From the NCBI RefSeq assembly GCF_001400735.1, contig NZ_LJPW01000054.1, positions 62,001 through 126,000 of the forward strand: 64,000 nt of DNA, given 5' to 3'. Position numbers and translations under genes: made by a program. Source of the stretch: Pseudomonas caricapapayae (GTDB lineage: Bacteria; Pseudomonadota; Gammaproteobacteria; Pseudomonadales; Pseudomonadaceae). The notes under the pieces are model-generated. The model was given only the letters and a program-made list of their open reading frames with translations, ran no database searches and had not been told where the DNA came from. Shown here in pieces: positions 26,691 to 34,515 of this stretch (positions are counted from its first letter, which is position 1; the number at the start of each line of letters is the position of its first letter).

Positions 26691-28792
26691 CACCAGCGCT
26701 TCGACTCAAAGAAGAACTTCGGCACCGGCAACGCACTGCCTTCGGCCACTGCCTGGCGATACACGCGCTGGCCCACGGCGAGGTCCAGCACGCCGAGACC
26801 GAATGGCGAGAAGATCGAGGCCCGATCCGGGCTCAGTTCCACCTGCCCGGTCATCAATTGGGCCAGCGTCCCGGTGATGAAGGAACGGTCCTGATACTGC
26901 TGAACGGCGAGATCAGGTGAAGTCTGCGCCTTGAGGCAGTGTTCGACGTCATCAAGGATATTGTTGGCTTGCGCGATGACTTCCGAGCCCAGATCACGCA
27001 ACGAAATGTTCAGTATCAGTTGCCCGGGCTGAAACACCGGTTCCAGCACATAAGGGCTCGACGCGGTGGTAGCGAACACCACCACATCAGCCTGCAAGGC
27101 GGTCGGCAAATCGCTTGGCCGGCTGTTCATCCGATGTCGACTGGCAGCATGCTGCACCAACGCCGATGCCGAGTCTTCGTGTTGATCGAAGACGGTTATT
27201 ACGTCCATCGTCCAGCCATCGCTGACAAACATGTCGAGGATTGTCCGGGCAATGAAACCGGCACCGATGAACGCTATTCGTCCGACATGACGTTGATGAC
27301 GGTTCATCCATCGCGCACCGAGTACCGCCGAGGCAGCCGTGCGCATGGCGCTGATCCGTGAGGCTTCCAGGCAGGCGAAGGCGTAGCCGGTCAGTGGGTC
27401 ATTGAGGATCAGCACGGCCGAGGCGCGTTGCAGGCCCGTCTCGATATTGTCCGGAAAGCTGGATATCCACTTGATGCCACTGACTGCCTGCTCGCCGGAC
27501 AGGCTGGCGGGCAAGGCAATGATCCGATTGGCCGGTGCCTCGGGAAAACGCAGAAAGTAACTGTCGGGATTGATCGTACGTCCGGCCTCATGGGCCAGAT
27601 AAGCCGCCTGCACATCATTGATACAAGCCAGAGGATCCGCCGCCAGCAGGCGCGCGACCACCTCGCCATCGACCACATGAAAGGCTGCCTGCTTCAACCG
27701 CTCGGCGGCCAGCCAGAGGGTTGAACACTGCTGCTGTGGAGGCAGGACAGATACACACCCATCCTGTGGGAGCGAGCCTGCTCGCGAAGGCGTTTTTACG
27801 TTTCCCTGAGATGTCGCAGCCCCTGATGGGGGCAGATCCGCCAGGGTCATGCTCAGCACTTCACGGCCAAAACGCTGCTCGACCCACTGATCGTCGTAGA
27901 GGGTATCCAGGTAACGTTCGCCCCAGTCCGGCGACAACGCCACGACCACCGAACCCGGCTCGATGCGCTCGCGCCAGGCATGTACCGCAGCGATTACCGT
28001 CGCGGTGGACCCGCCAACCAGCAAACCCTTGCTGCGCGCCAGAATGCGACACATGGCGACGGTACAGGATTCCGGGACCATCTCCAGCGCATGAATACCA
28101 TCAGCCTTGAAGATCGGCGGATGCTGGCTGGTGCCCAGCCCCGGTATGAAGCGACGGCTGGCCGGAGTGCCAAAGGTCACCGAACCGACGCTGTCGACGG
28201 CAATGATTCTGGTGCTCGGGTGATGCCGCTGAAAATGCTGGACACAGCCCATCAGCGTGCCGGTGGTCCCGGCACCGACGAACAGATAGTCGACATGACC
28301 GAAGTGCTGGCTGATCGAGCGTGCCGTGGTCCGGGCGTGAGCACGCGGGTTGGCGGCATTCTCGTATTGATTGAGCCAGACGTATCGTGGGTCGCTGACC
28401 AGCTTTTCCCGGATCAGCGCAATGCGTGTTCCCAGAAAACCGCCATTGGCGTCCGGGGCCTGAACCTGAATCACCTCGGCACCATAGCTGCGCATCATGC
28501 GGATGTTATGGCTGGAGCTGTTGGGATCGACCACGCAGGTAAAGGGTATCGCCCGCTCCGCGCAGATCATCGCCAGCGCCACACCGAGATTGCCCGACGA
28601 AGACTCGATCAGAATCGTGTCAGGGCCCAGCAAACCCCGAGTCTGAAGGTCATTGATCAGCCCTGCGGCGGTCTTGAGCTTGATCGAGCCGGCCGGGTTG
28701 AGTGATTCCAGCTTCAGGAAAAAGTCTTCGCCCAGGCCAGAAACCTTGAGGAAGGTCTGATCGTGGACGATGTCGCAAAGAGAGTCGTACAT
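26690..28792 (-). CDS. SbnA-SbnB fusion: L-2,3-diaminopropionate synthesis
   Basis: A 700-residue fusion. Residues about 1-315 are SbnA-like, in the cysteine-synthase PLP family: NPAGSIKLKTA with Lys38 as PLP lysine, ESSSGNLG, and GAGTTGTLMG. Residues about 365-700 are SbnB-like, in the ornithine-cyclodeaminase family: NPDSYFLRFP, and the NAD site AFIGAGFIARTILD near 506-519. In staphyloferrin B synthesis SbnA joins O-phosphoserine and glutamate, and SbnB oxidises the adduct to L-2,3-diaminopropionate and 2-oxoglutarate; the two are normally separate. The linker (about 316-364) includes residues 334-344 encoded by a REP sequence. The start at 28792 has GGAAGTGA upstream; an in-frame extension to 29029 lacks family similarity. 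Confidence 0.88.
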   Translation of the reverse strand: MYDSLCDIVHDQTFLKVSGLGEDFFLKLESLNPAGSIKLKTAAGLINDLQTRGLLGPDTILIESSSGNLGVALAMICAERAIPFTCVVDPNSSSHNIRMMRSYGAEVIQVQAPDANGGFLGTRIALIREKLVSDPRYVWLNQYENAANPRAHARTTARSISQHFGHVDYLFVGAGTTGTLMGCVQHFQRHHPSTRIIAVDSVGSVTFGTPASRRFIPGLGTSQHPPIFKADGIHALEMVPESCTVAMCRILARSKGLLVGGSTATVIAAVHAWRERIEPGSVVVALSPDWGERYLDTLYDDQWVEQRFGREVLSMTLADLPPSGAATSQGNVKTPSRAGSLPQDGCVSVLPPQQQCSTLWLAAERLKQAAFHVVDGEVVARLLAADPLACINDVQAAYLAHEAGRTINPDSYFLRFPEAPANRIIALPASLSGEQAVSGIKWISSFPDNIETGLQRASAVLILNDPLTGYAFACLEASRISAMRTAASAVLGARWMNRHQRHVGRIAFIGAGFIARTILDMFVSDGWTMDVITVFDQHEDSASALVQHAASRHRMNSRPSDLPTALQADVVVFATTASSPYVLEPVFQPGQLILNISLRDLGSEVIAQANNILDDVEHCLKAQTSPDLAVQQYQDRSFITGTLAQLMTGQVELSPDRASIFSPFGLGVLDLAVGQRVYRQAVAEGSALPVPKFFFESKRW
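27763..27792. repeat. Pseudomonas REP sequence inside the sbnAB fusion gene
   Basis: The 30-base element starts CCTGTGGGAGCGAG and has the palindromic core GCGAGC-CT-GCTCGC at 27772-27785. It is the common REP type of fluorescent pseudomonads, normally intergenic. Here it is read in frame as the linker TPSRAGSLPQD (residues 334-344) between the SbnA and SbnB domains. Confidence 0.85.
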
Positions 28793-28797
28793 AGGGG

Positions 28798-30117
28798 TCA
28801 CTTCCACTGTGCCAACAAAGGTTCGGCTGCCGGTGTTACCGCCTGCTGAAGCGCAGTGGCGATACGCTCGGCGCGCAGCGCCATCAGCGAGAACGACTGG
28901 CTGTCGCTGATTCCGTGGCTGCGTTCGGAAAGTCCGTTGACCCAGATATTCACGTCGCACTCGCCCTGCGTAGCGACGCGGTAATCCCGACCAATCAGCA
29001 GGCCGCCATCCAGATCGGCCTTGAGCCATGGCTGCAAGCCACTCAATAGCGGCGGTATCAGGTACTGCTGATAACCGGTGCCAAGCACCACCGCATCGAC
29101 CTCGATCATCTGGGTACGCTGACTGAAGGTGTCGGTCAGCTCGACCCGGTAGCCATCGGCGCTGTGCTCGATGGCACTGATCAGGCTGTAGGCGTGGGTC
29201 TGCAGACGCTTGCGTCCGGCGATGGAGTCCTCATAAATCAGCGAAAACAGCTTCTGGCTTTCATCCGGGTCGATTCCCGCATAGTTGGTCGAGCGGCTCC
29301 AGTCGAGAAAACGCTGCCGCGCGGCGGGGCTCAGGCTGTGAAAGTAATCGACGTGATCCGGGGCAAACACCCGGTTGGGGAACTGACCCAGTTGAGTGAG
29401 CTTGAAACCGGCAGAGCGATGCACTGAATGCACCTTGATGGCAGGATCGCGACTGACCAGCTCCAGCACCGACTCACTGGCGCTTTGCCCCGAGCCCAGC
29501 ACCAGCCAGCGCTTGGGCAAGTGTTCGCCAAAAGCTTGCAGGCGGGTCAGAAACTGCGAGGTGTGAAACAGCGTCGGGCCAAGCAGCGCCTCGAATGCGT
29601 GTGGAATACGCGGTGCGCTGCCGCTGGACAGCACAATGTTGCGCGTCGAGAAGGAGGTATCCGGCGTACAGACCCGGACTTCATGCAGGCGACCGTTGCG
29701 GATCACCGGGTCAATTCCGGTTGCTGGAGTATTGAAGCGGGTCTGGCTGTCCACTTGCCTGGAAACCCAGGCAAGATAATCCGACCATTCATGGCGACTG
29801 GCGGGACGGCCCAACAAGCCGAAATCGAACATCCGCCCCTGTTCCTTGAGGTACATGGCGAAGGAAAAGCGGCTGCGCGGGTTGCGCGGCGTTACCAGAT
29901 CGCGAAATACGTGATGGTTGATGTCGGTCCCGGACAGCAAAAGTTCGCGGTGCCATTGGCTGTCTTGCGCGGCTTCCAGATAGCGGATGGACAGCGAACC
30001 GAGCGGGTCATTGGCCTCCCGTGCGTCTTCAACAGCACAGGCCAGCGCGATGCCGGCTGGACCGAAGCCGATACAGACGGCGTCCGGGTTCAACGTGTGT
30101 GGTGTAGAGTTACCCAT
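28798..30117 (-). CDS. L-ornithine/L-lysine N-hydroxylase family flavin monooxygenase
   Basis: A 439-residue class B flavin N-hydroxylase (PvdA/IucD/SidA family). The FAD motif is GFGPAG (17-22), the substrate-region segment TPRNPRSRFSFAMYLKEQGR lies near 76-95, the NADPH motif is LGSGQSA (207-213), and the late family motif is VVLGTGYQ near 355. It hydroxylates the side-chain amine of ornithine or lysine using NADPH and O2. In known hydrazine pathways the N6-hydroxylysine so formed is the substrate of the cupin/MetRS-type hydrazine synthetase; the genes for both parts lie upstream here. No siderophore synthetase is in this operon, which argues against a plain siderophore role. Confidence 0.9.
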   Translation of the reverse strand: MGNSTPHTLNPDAVCIGFGPAGIALACAVEDAREANDPLGSLSIRYLEAAQDSQWHRELLLSGTDINHHVFRDLVTPRNPRSRFSFAMYLKEQGRMFDFGLLGRPASRHEWSDYLAWVSRQVDSQTRFNTPATGIDPVIRNGRLHEVRVCTPDTSFSTRNIVLSSGSAPRIPHAFEALLGPTLFHTSQFLTRLQAFGEHLPKRWLVLGSGQSASESVLELVSRDPAIKVHSVHRSAGFKLTQLGQFPNRVFAPDHVDYFHSLSPAARQRFLDWSRSTNYAGIDPDESQKLFSLIYEDSIAGRKRLQTHAYSLISAIEHSADGYRVELTDTFSQRTQMIEVDAVVLGTGYQQYLIPPLLSGLQPWLKADLDGGLLIGRDYRVATQGECDVNIWVNGLSERSHGISDSQSFSLMALRAERIATALQQAVTPAAEPLLAQWK

Positions 30118-30171
30118 GAAGTTCCTGTCCTTAGAGTTGGCGTGAAGCGGTGTTCTTGGTTTTTCTTGCGG

Positions 30172-31149
30172 CTATCGGGTGACGCGGGTCAGTCCTGTGG
30201 GGCCCGGGGCCCAGATGCAGGTCATCGCGCCTCGCAGCTCACCCCGATCAAAGCTAACTGCGCCCAACGGTGTGTTGAAGGTGGTGTGCTGCAACGCGTC
30301 CAGCAGTTGCCCGGCGCGAAGACCGCCATTGGCCAATTCAGCCAGCGCGTAAAGCATCAGCAGGCTTTCGCGAAAGTAGGCAGGCGGCTCGGCAGCAAAC
30401 AGCTTCCGGTGCAGCGCTTGGGCGTGGCAGGCATTTGCTGTGCTGTCGGGAGCGCCGAAACCGATGACGAAAGTGTTGCGGTCGCGCGATGCAGGACGAC
30501 CCAGGTATGGCGAGGCCGCGTCGTCGGTGAGCACCAACGGGAGAGTGCTGCCGGCCTGTCGGCGCGCCAGCCAGTGTTCGCGACTGGCTTTGAGACGCCC
30601 GGCAAAGACTTCCACATCGGCGCGGTCTGGCTCGTCGACGCACTGCAACCCGGCATTTGCCAGGGTTTTACTGATGGCTGCGCCCAGAGCCTGACCATGA
30701 GCACTGTCGTCAGCCTGAACATGCACGCGCCGCCACTGACGGATCGCCAGCCAATTCACCAGCTCCACCGCCAGTTGCCTGTCCGCCGGGCAAAAACGAA
30801 AGACGTTGCGATGCTCCAGCGTCAGGCAGTCAATCGTCGCAGCGGGTGTCAGCAGCGCGATACCGGCTTGCCGATATAGCGCGGCGGCGCTGACGGCAGC
30901 GTCCGAAGAGAAATGGCCGATGACCAGATCGGCTTTCCAATCAATCATTTGCCGCGCCACTTCGGCCCCGCGAACGGCATCGGCTCCGTCGTCGAGAAAG
31001 TGCCATTGCACCCGCGCAAGTCCCGGCACGCAGTTGCGTGCCACCGCCAGCGCCCTCATGAAGGTCCGGGCGTGCGGCGTGTCGTGGGGGTCGAACAGTG
31101 CGCTGACACCGACCCGCAAGCCTGGCACCAGTGAGGCGAGGGGCATCAT
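30172..31149 (-). CDS. Periplasmic-binding-fold (LivJ-type) protein without signal peptide
   Basis: A 325-residue type 1 periplasmic-binding protein resembling branched-chain amino-acid receptors (LRVGVSALFDPHDTPHARTF, ADLVIGHFSSDAAVSAAALYRQAGIALLTPAAT, NVFRFCPADRQLAVELVNWL). The first beta strand begins at about residue 10, so there is no signal peptide or lipobox. The ATG at 31149 overlaps the oxidase stop (ATGA), which fixes the start. No ABC permease or ATPase is nearby. It may bind a pathway metabolite in the cytoplasm, as AmiC does in amidase control, or have become an accessory protein. This role is inference. Confidence 0.72.
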   Translation of the reverse strand: MMPLASLVPGLRVGVSALFDPHDTPHARTFMRALAVARNCVPGLARVQWHFLDDGADAVRGAEVARQMIDWKADLVIGHFSSDAAVSAAALYRQAGIALLTPAATIDCLTLEHRNVFRFCPADRQLAVELVNWLAIRQWRRVHVQADDSAHGQALGAAISKTLANAGLQCVDEPDRADVEVFAGRLKASREHWLARRQAGSTLPLVLTDDAASPYLGRPASRDRNTFVIGFGAPDSTANACHAQALHRKLFAAEPPAYFRESLLMLYALAELANGGLRAGQLLDALQHTTFNTPLGAVSFDRGELRGAMTCIWAPGPTGLTRVTR

Positions 31150-32285
31150 GGCTGTATCCCCGCCAGACTGGCAGCGGGCATCTGCCGACGTGGCGACAAT
31201 GCCGACCAGCCGGAGCACGACCGGTCCTTCCCGGCCAGGTGATCTCGCAATTGCTCGAAAGCGATCCTGGCGACGCCAGGCGCAAACTTGAAACCCAGCC
31301 CCGACATGCCGGCTGCCAGATAAACCGGGCTCTGTCCGGGGCAGAACCCCAGCATCGGACGACCGTCGGCGCTGTAGCTGTCGAAACCCGGCAGCACATC
31401 CAGTACCCGCGTGCTGGCTGTAGAACCACACAACCGGGCAATCCGTCTGCAGGCGTCCTCGGCATGCCGCGCATCGGGCTGCGCCAGATGCTCCGGCCAA
31501 GGGCCGCTGTCGCGCGTGCCACAGCCGGTCTGCACGATAGGGCGAGTCAGCGGCACGCCATAGCTCTGCGTAACCTCATCGATCACCGGCATTGACCAGT
31601 CGCTCTCGGTCACGACCCGAGCCAATGGAATCGAACGGGCTTCCAGCCCCGCCTGCGGCACCAGATGCTGACTCCAGGCACCCGCAGCCACCACTACGGC
31701 TCGACAACGCAGCGTTGCATCGCCCATTTCGATGTGCACAAGATCAGCAGCGCGGCAATCGATGGCCTTGATCTCGCGATGCTCCAGCAGCAAACCCTGC
31801 TGACGGACCACCTGACACAGCGCGACAACAGCTTGACGGACATTGCCGACGCAGGCGCGGGCTTCGAACAGGTTCACCCGATTCGCTGCCGGACAGTGCG
31901 GATAGCGGCTTCCATCCAGTTCATGACCTGCAAGCAGGCGCATCGGGTAGCGCTCGTTACCGTATTGCTCAATGGCGCGGCACAGATTATCCAGTTGCTC
32001 GGTGGCGGCCCGATAGATCACACCCGTGCAGCGCAGCGCGCTGGCGTATGTCGTCGCGAAAACACCGTCGTTCATCAAGCCTATCGAGCAGGCTGCCAGC
32101 TCCATCAGCAGAGGATCGCTGTCGTAAAGGCGAACCAGCCCACCAGAGTAACCGCTTGCGCCCAGACTGCCGGCTGCGGCCTTGTCGATCAGCGCGACCG
32201 ACACACCTTCGCTGCACAGCTTCGCCGCGATACTGGCACCGGTAATCCCGGCGCCGATGACCGCTATATCATAATCGATGAACAT
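31146..32285 (-). CDS. FAD-dependent amino-acid oxidase (DadA/glycine oxidase type)
   Basis: About 379 residues of the DAO superfamily. The Rossmann motif is IAVIGAGITGASIA at the N terminus; GASGYSGGLVRLYD follows, and the C terminus has the usual VYLAAGMSGLGFKFAPGVAR. An oxidase of this kind (Spb39 in the s56-p1 pathway) cleaves the N-N-linked lysine adduct to hydrazinoacetate and a semialdehyde; by position this protein is the counterpart. The ATG at 32285 has GGA eight bases upstream; an ATG at 32294 is also possible. The stop overlaps the next gene as ATGA, and the MetRS-like gene ends just upstream. Confidence 0.85.
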   Translation of the reverse strand: MFIDYDIAVIGAGITGASIAAKLCSEGVSVALIDKAAAGSLGASGYSGGLVRLYDSDPLLMELAACSIGLMNDGVFATTYASALRCTGVIYRAATEQLDNLCRAIEQYGNERYPMRLLAGHELDGSRYPHCPAANRVNLFEARACVGNVRQAVVALCQVVRQQGLLLEHREIKAIDCRAADLVHIEMGDATLRCRAVVVAAGAWSQHLVPQAGLEARSIPLARVVTESDWSMPVIDEVTQSYGVPLTRPIVQTGCGTRDSGPWPEHLAQPDARHAEDACRRIARLCGSTASTRVLDVLPGFDSYSADGRPMLGFCPGQSPVYLAAGMSGLGFKFAPGVARIAFEQLRDHLAGKDRSCSGWSALSPRRQMPAASLAGIQP

Positions 32286-32298
32286 GGGGTGCATCCGT

Positions 32299-33798
32299 TC
32301 AGATGGAGTATTCGGCAGCCGCGCCGTTCATGAGCGTGGCGTTCACCCGGGCTTCGGGCAGATCGAATGCCATCATGATGTGCGCTGACGTCTCTGGAAT
32401 CAGCGCCCTGCCAGCCACTGCGATGAACGCCGCCAGATGGCTGACGGACCGGCCTTCAGCCAGACGCGCACGGGTAATGGCGATCACGTCGAGCAGAACC
32501 AGAGCCATGTTTTTCATCGAGAATTTCGCAGGCTCTGTGGCTCTGTTCCATTGCACGCGCAATGCCTCCAACAACCCGGCGTCCGCTCCGCAGAGACCGC
32601 TCCACCAGCTGTCGTCGCGATTTTTTCCGGCGTCCAGCAAGGCGGGGAAAAACTCGTTGAACACCTCCGCCCGCCACTCAAGGAAATGCGCCAGACGAAA
32701 ATCGCCTTCGCTTTCCTCAGGAGCGATGCTCGCCAGATACAGGCGCGCACTGTCGGCGCAGGCTTCACGGGCCAGATCGCCGACCCAGATCGCGTGGTTG
32801 CGGCTGGTCGACAGGTTCAGGCCGTCCAGTTTCAGAAACTGATTGGGCATGAAGCGCTGGCGAACCTTGATATCGCGCAGCGCCGACAGCTGCGCCGGGT
32901 AGACGACGGCGTGGCTGAACACGCAGTCAAAGCCGAGAAAATGCACCAGCGTGCCCTGCCCCGACTGCCAGTACTGACGGAACAGCTCTGGACGTTCGAC
33001 GCTGTCGGCATATTCACGAAATGCCGCCATATAGCCCGCCAGGCCCATGAACCAGGTGTGGGTGCGGCAGGAACCGTCGGCCTGCAGGTCAAGCCCGCCG
33101 TCGCCCGGACGGGTTACGCCCCAGTCATGCAGGTGCTCCAGCGTGTCGCGCAGCCAGTTGTCGAGCGGCTTGCGCCATTGCTGGCCCAACAGACGATTAG
33201 CCAGTTGCGGCTTGAAATCAGCCAGCTTCAGAAACGCGCGATGAGCCGTTTTCCATTGCGACGGTTGCTTGCAGAGCTTGCAGTGCAAGCCGATCATCAG
33301 TTCTGCGTCGGGGGCCTGAGCGCAGTTCTCGCACTGGCTGGCATCGGACTCGGCACCACAGTAATTGCAGTTGCCCCGGGCGAATGCCTCATAGCCCCAG
33401 ACATCGCAATCGGGGCAGTAAGGCTCGCTGGAGTCACGAAACTCGATCGAACCGTCGTCACGCAACGCGTTGAAGACCTCGCCAACCGCCTCTGCGAACC
33501 AGGGGTTGTCGTGCGGACGCATCCAGTTGTCGGGTTTTATGTTGATCGCCGCCAGCGACGCTTCGATACGGTCGGAATTACGTCCTGCCAGTTCGATCGG
33601 ATCGACGCCCTGCTCCAGCCCCTTACGCAACATGTAGGACTGGTAATCATCGGAATAGGAAACCAGCACGCATTCGTGACCACGCTGGCGCTGAACCCGG
33701 GTAAAGACGTCTGCCGCCAGAAACGGGCCTGCAATATGGCCTATGTGCAAATCGCCATTGGGAGTGGGCGGCGTGATGGTAACGATGAACTTACTCAT
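32299..33798 (-). CDS. Methionyl-tRNA-synthetase-like protein (hydrazine synthetase, MetRS part)
   Basis: A 499-residue class I aaRS paralogue, shorter than true MetRS. The HIGH motif is intact (PPTPNGDLHIGH, His18-His21). Four CxxC pairs form zinc knuckles at about 128/131, 144/147, 156/159 and 173/176. The KMSKS loop reads NLSTSRN (328-334), so its lysine is lost. The C-terminal region is short. In hydrazine synthetases a MetRS-like domain activates the amino-acid partner while a cupin domain forms the N-N bond; in Spb40-type proteins they are one chain. Here the ATG lies inside the end of the cupin gene (8-base overlap), so the two are made together. Confidence 0.87.
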   Translation of the reverse strand: MSKFIVTITPPTPNGDLHIGHIAGPFLAADVFTRVQRQRGHECVLVSYSDDYQSYMLRKGLEQGVDPIELAGRNSDRIEASLAAINIKPDNWMRPHDNPWFAEAVGEVFNALRDDGSIEFRDSSEPYCPDCDVWGYEAFARGNCNYCGAESDASQCENCAQAPDAELMIGLHCKLCKQPSQWKTAHRAFLKLADFKPQLANRLLGQQWRKPLDNWLRDTLEHLHDWGVTRPGDGGLDLQADGSCRTHTWFMGLAGYMAAFREYADSVERPELFRQYWQSGQGTLVHFLGFDCVFSHAVVYPAQLSALRDIKVRQRFMPNQFLKLDGLNLSTSRNHAIWVGDLAREACADSARLYLASIAPEESEGDFRLAHFLEWRAEVFNEFFPALLDAGKNRDDSWWSGLCGADAGLLEALRVQWNRATEPAKFSMKNMALVLLDVIAITRARLAEGRSVSHLAAFIAVAGRALIPETSAHIMMAFDLPEARVNATLMNGAAAEYSI

Positions 33799-34183
33799 CA
33801 AGGCACCCCGTGCTCTGGTCATGCTGCGCCACGAAGGCGTTCACGTAGTTCATGTCCCACCACACCACATAAAAGTGGAAGTCCTCGGTGGAATCATTGA
33901 TGACGTAATGGTTGGTATGTTTCGGAATGGCGGCGATATCGCCGACAGTGAATTCCATCTGCCTGTCGCCGATTACCAGACGGGCACTGCCCTTGATGGC
34001 AATGAAGATTTCCTGATCGATCTGGGTATGCGCTTCGCTGCAGGTGCCCGGACGGACCACGCACCAGCCGCCGGCAAACGGCATTGGATAGCCGTCCCAT
34101 GGCAACAGGCGACTGCCTTCCAGCCCGTACTCATGTACCAGTGAGTCGAAGCGGGTTTTACGGTGTATAGCGAACTTTTCCAT
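33791..34183 (-). CDS. Small cupin (hydrazine synthetase, cupin part), first gene of the operon
   Basis: A 130-residue single-domain cupin. Motif 1 reads PGTCSEAHTQIDQEIFIAIKG with His52 and Glu58; the second ligand position is Gln54 rather than His. Motif 2 reads GDIAAIPKHTNHYVIN with His92. Zinc cupins of this kind form the N-N bond from an N-hydroxy amino acid and an activated amino acid in hydrazine synthetases. The start at 34183 has CGGAAATGAGC upstream (GGA at seven bases); an ATG at 34189 is also in frame. It leads the ten-gene minus-strand operon and its 3' end overlaps the MetRS-like start by eight bases. Confidence 0.82.
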   Translation of the reverse strand: MEKFAIHRKTRFDSLVHEYGLEGSRLLPWDGYPMPFAGGWCVVRPGTCSEAHTQIDQEIFIAIKGSARLVIGDRQMEFTVGDIAAIPKHTNHYVINDSTEDFHFYVVWWDMNYVNAFVAQHDQSTGCLDE

Positions 34184-34481
34184 GCTCATTTCCGTACGTT
34201 TCAAGTGCGGTAAAGCATGAAAGTGTTGCCAATTGTTGGCTATTCGATTGCCGGATAGCTCAGGTTCGAGAAATCGATTTTCTGGATGGCCATCGCCGCA
34301 AACGCTGGCCGTCGCTATGTTTTTTGGCAATGACGGGTATCAATAACGCTGATAATTGAATCGGCGGCTGCCGTGTTAACGTTGTCGGCGATGAACGAAC
34401 ATATCCCCGGTCTGGCGAATCCGCGTCGCTAGGCCTGAGAATCTCTGCTCTGCTTCATCACTCCTTTGGTTAGATCTTTAA
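34184..34481. other. Intergenic region upstream of the biosynthetic operon
   Basis: About 300 bases separate the first gene of the operon from the terminator at 34482. It must hold the operon promoter on the minus strand. I see no convincing operator palindrome and no credible reading frame. A short plus-strand transcript ending at 34513 could begin here. Confidence 0.4.
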
Positions 34482-34513
34482 GCCACCCTGCTTACGCGAG
34501 GTGGCTTTTTTTT
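34482..34513 (+). terminator. Strong intrinsic terminator reading rightwards, with extended inverted repeat
   Basis: GCCACC (34482-34487) pairs with GGTGGC (34500-34505) and is followed by eight T. Outer arms GATCTTTAAGC (34473-34483) and GCTTAAAGATC (34514-34524) are also complementary and reach into the integrase stop. The T-run is on the plus strand, yet no plus-strand gene precedes it. Confidence 0.75.
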
Positions 34514-34515
34514 GC

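Noticed and set aside
28793-29029. 79-residue N-terminal extension of SbnAB
   Set aside because: It overlaps the end of the N-hydroxylase gene in another frame and has no SbnA similarity; the ATG at 28792 has a good ribosome site.
29428-30879. 483-residue plus-strand frame
   Set aside because: Lies antisense to the N-hydroxylase and the PBP-fold gene and crosses their intergenic gap; no recognisable domain.
28798-33798. Siderophore operon
   Set aside because: The N-hydroxylase and SbnA-SbnB could suggest one, but there is no NIS synthetase, NRPS, receptor or Fur-like site; the cupin and MetRS-like genes fit hydrazine formation better.
32437-33900. 487-residue plus-strand frame
   Set aside because: Antisense of the MetRS-like gene, whose HIGH and CxxC motifs on the minus strand are unmistakable.
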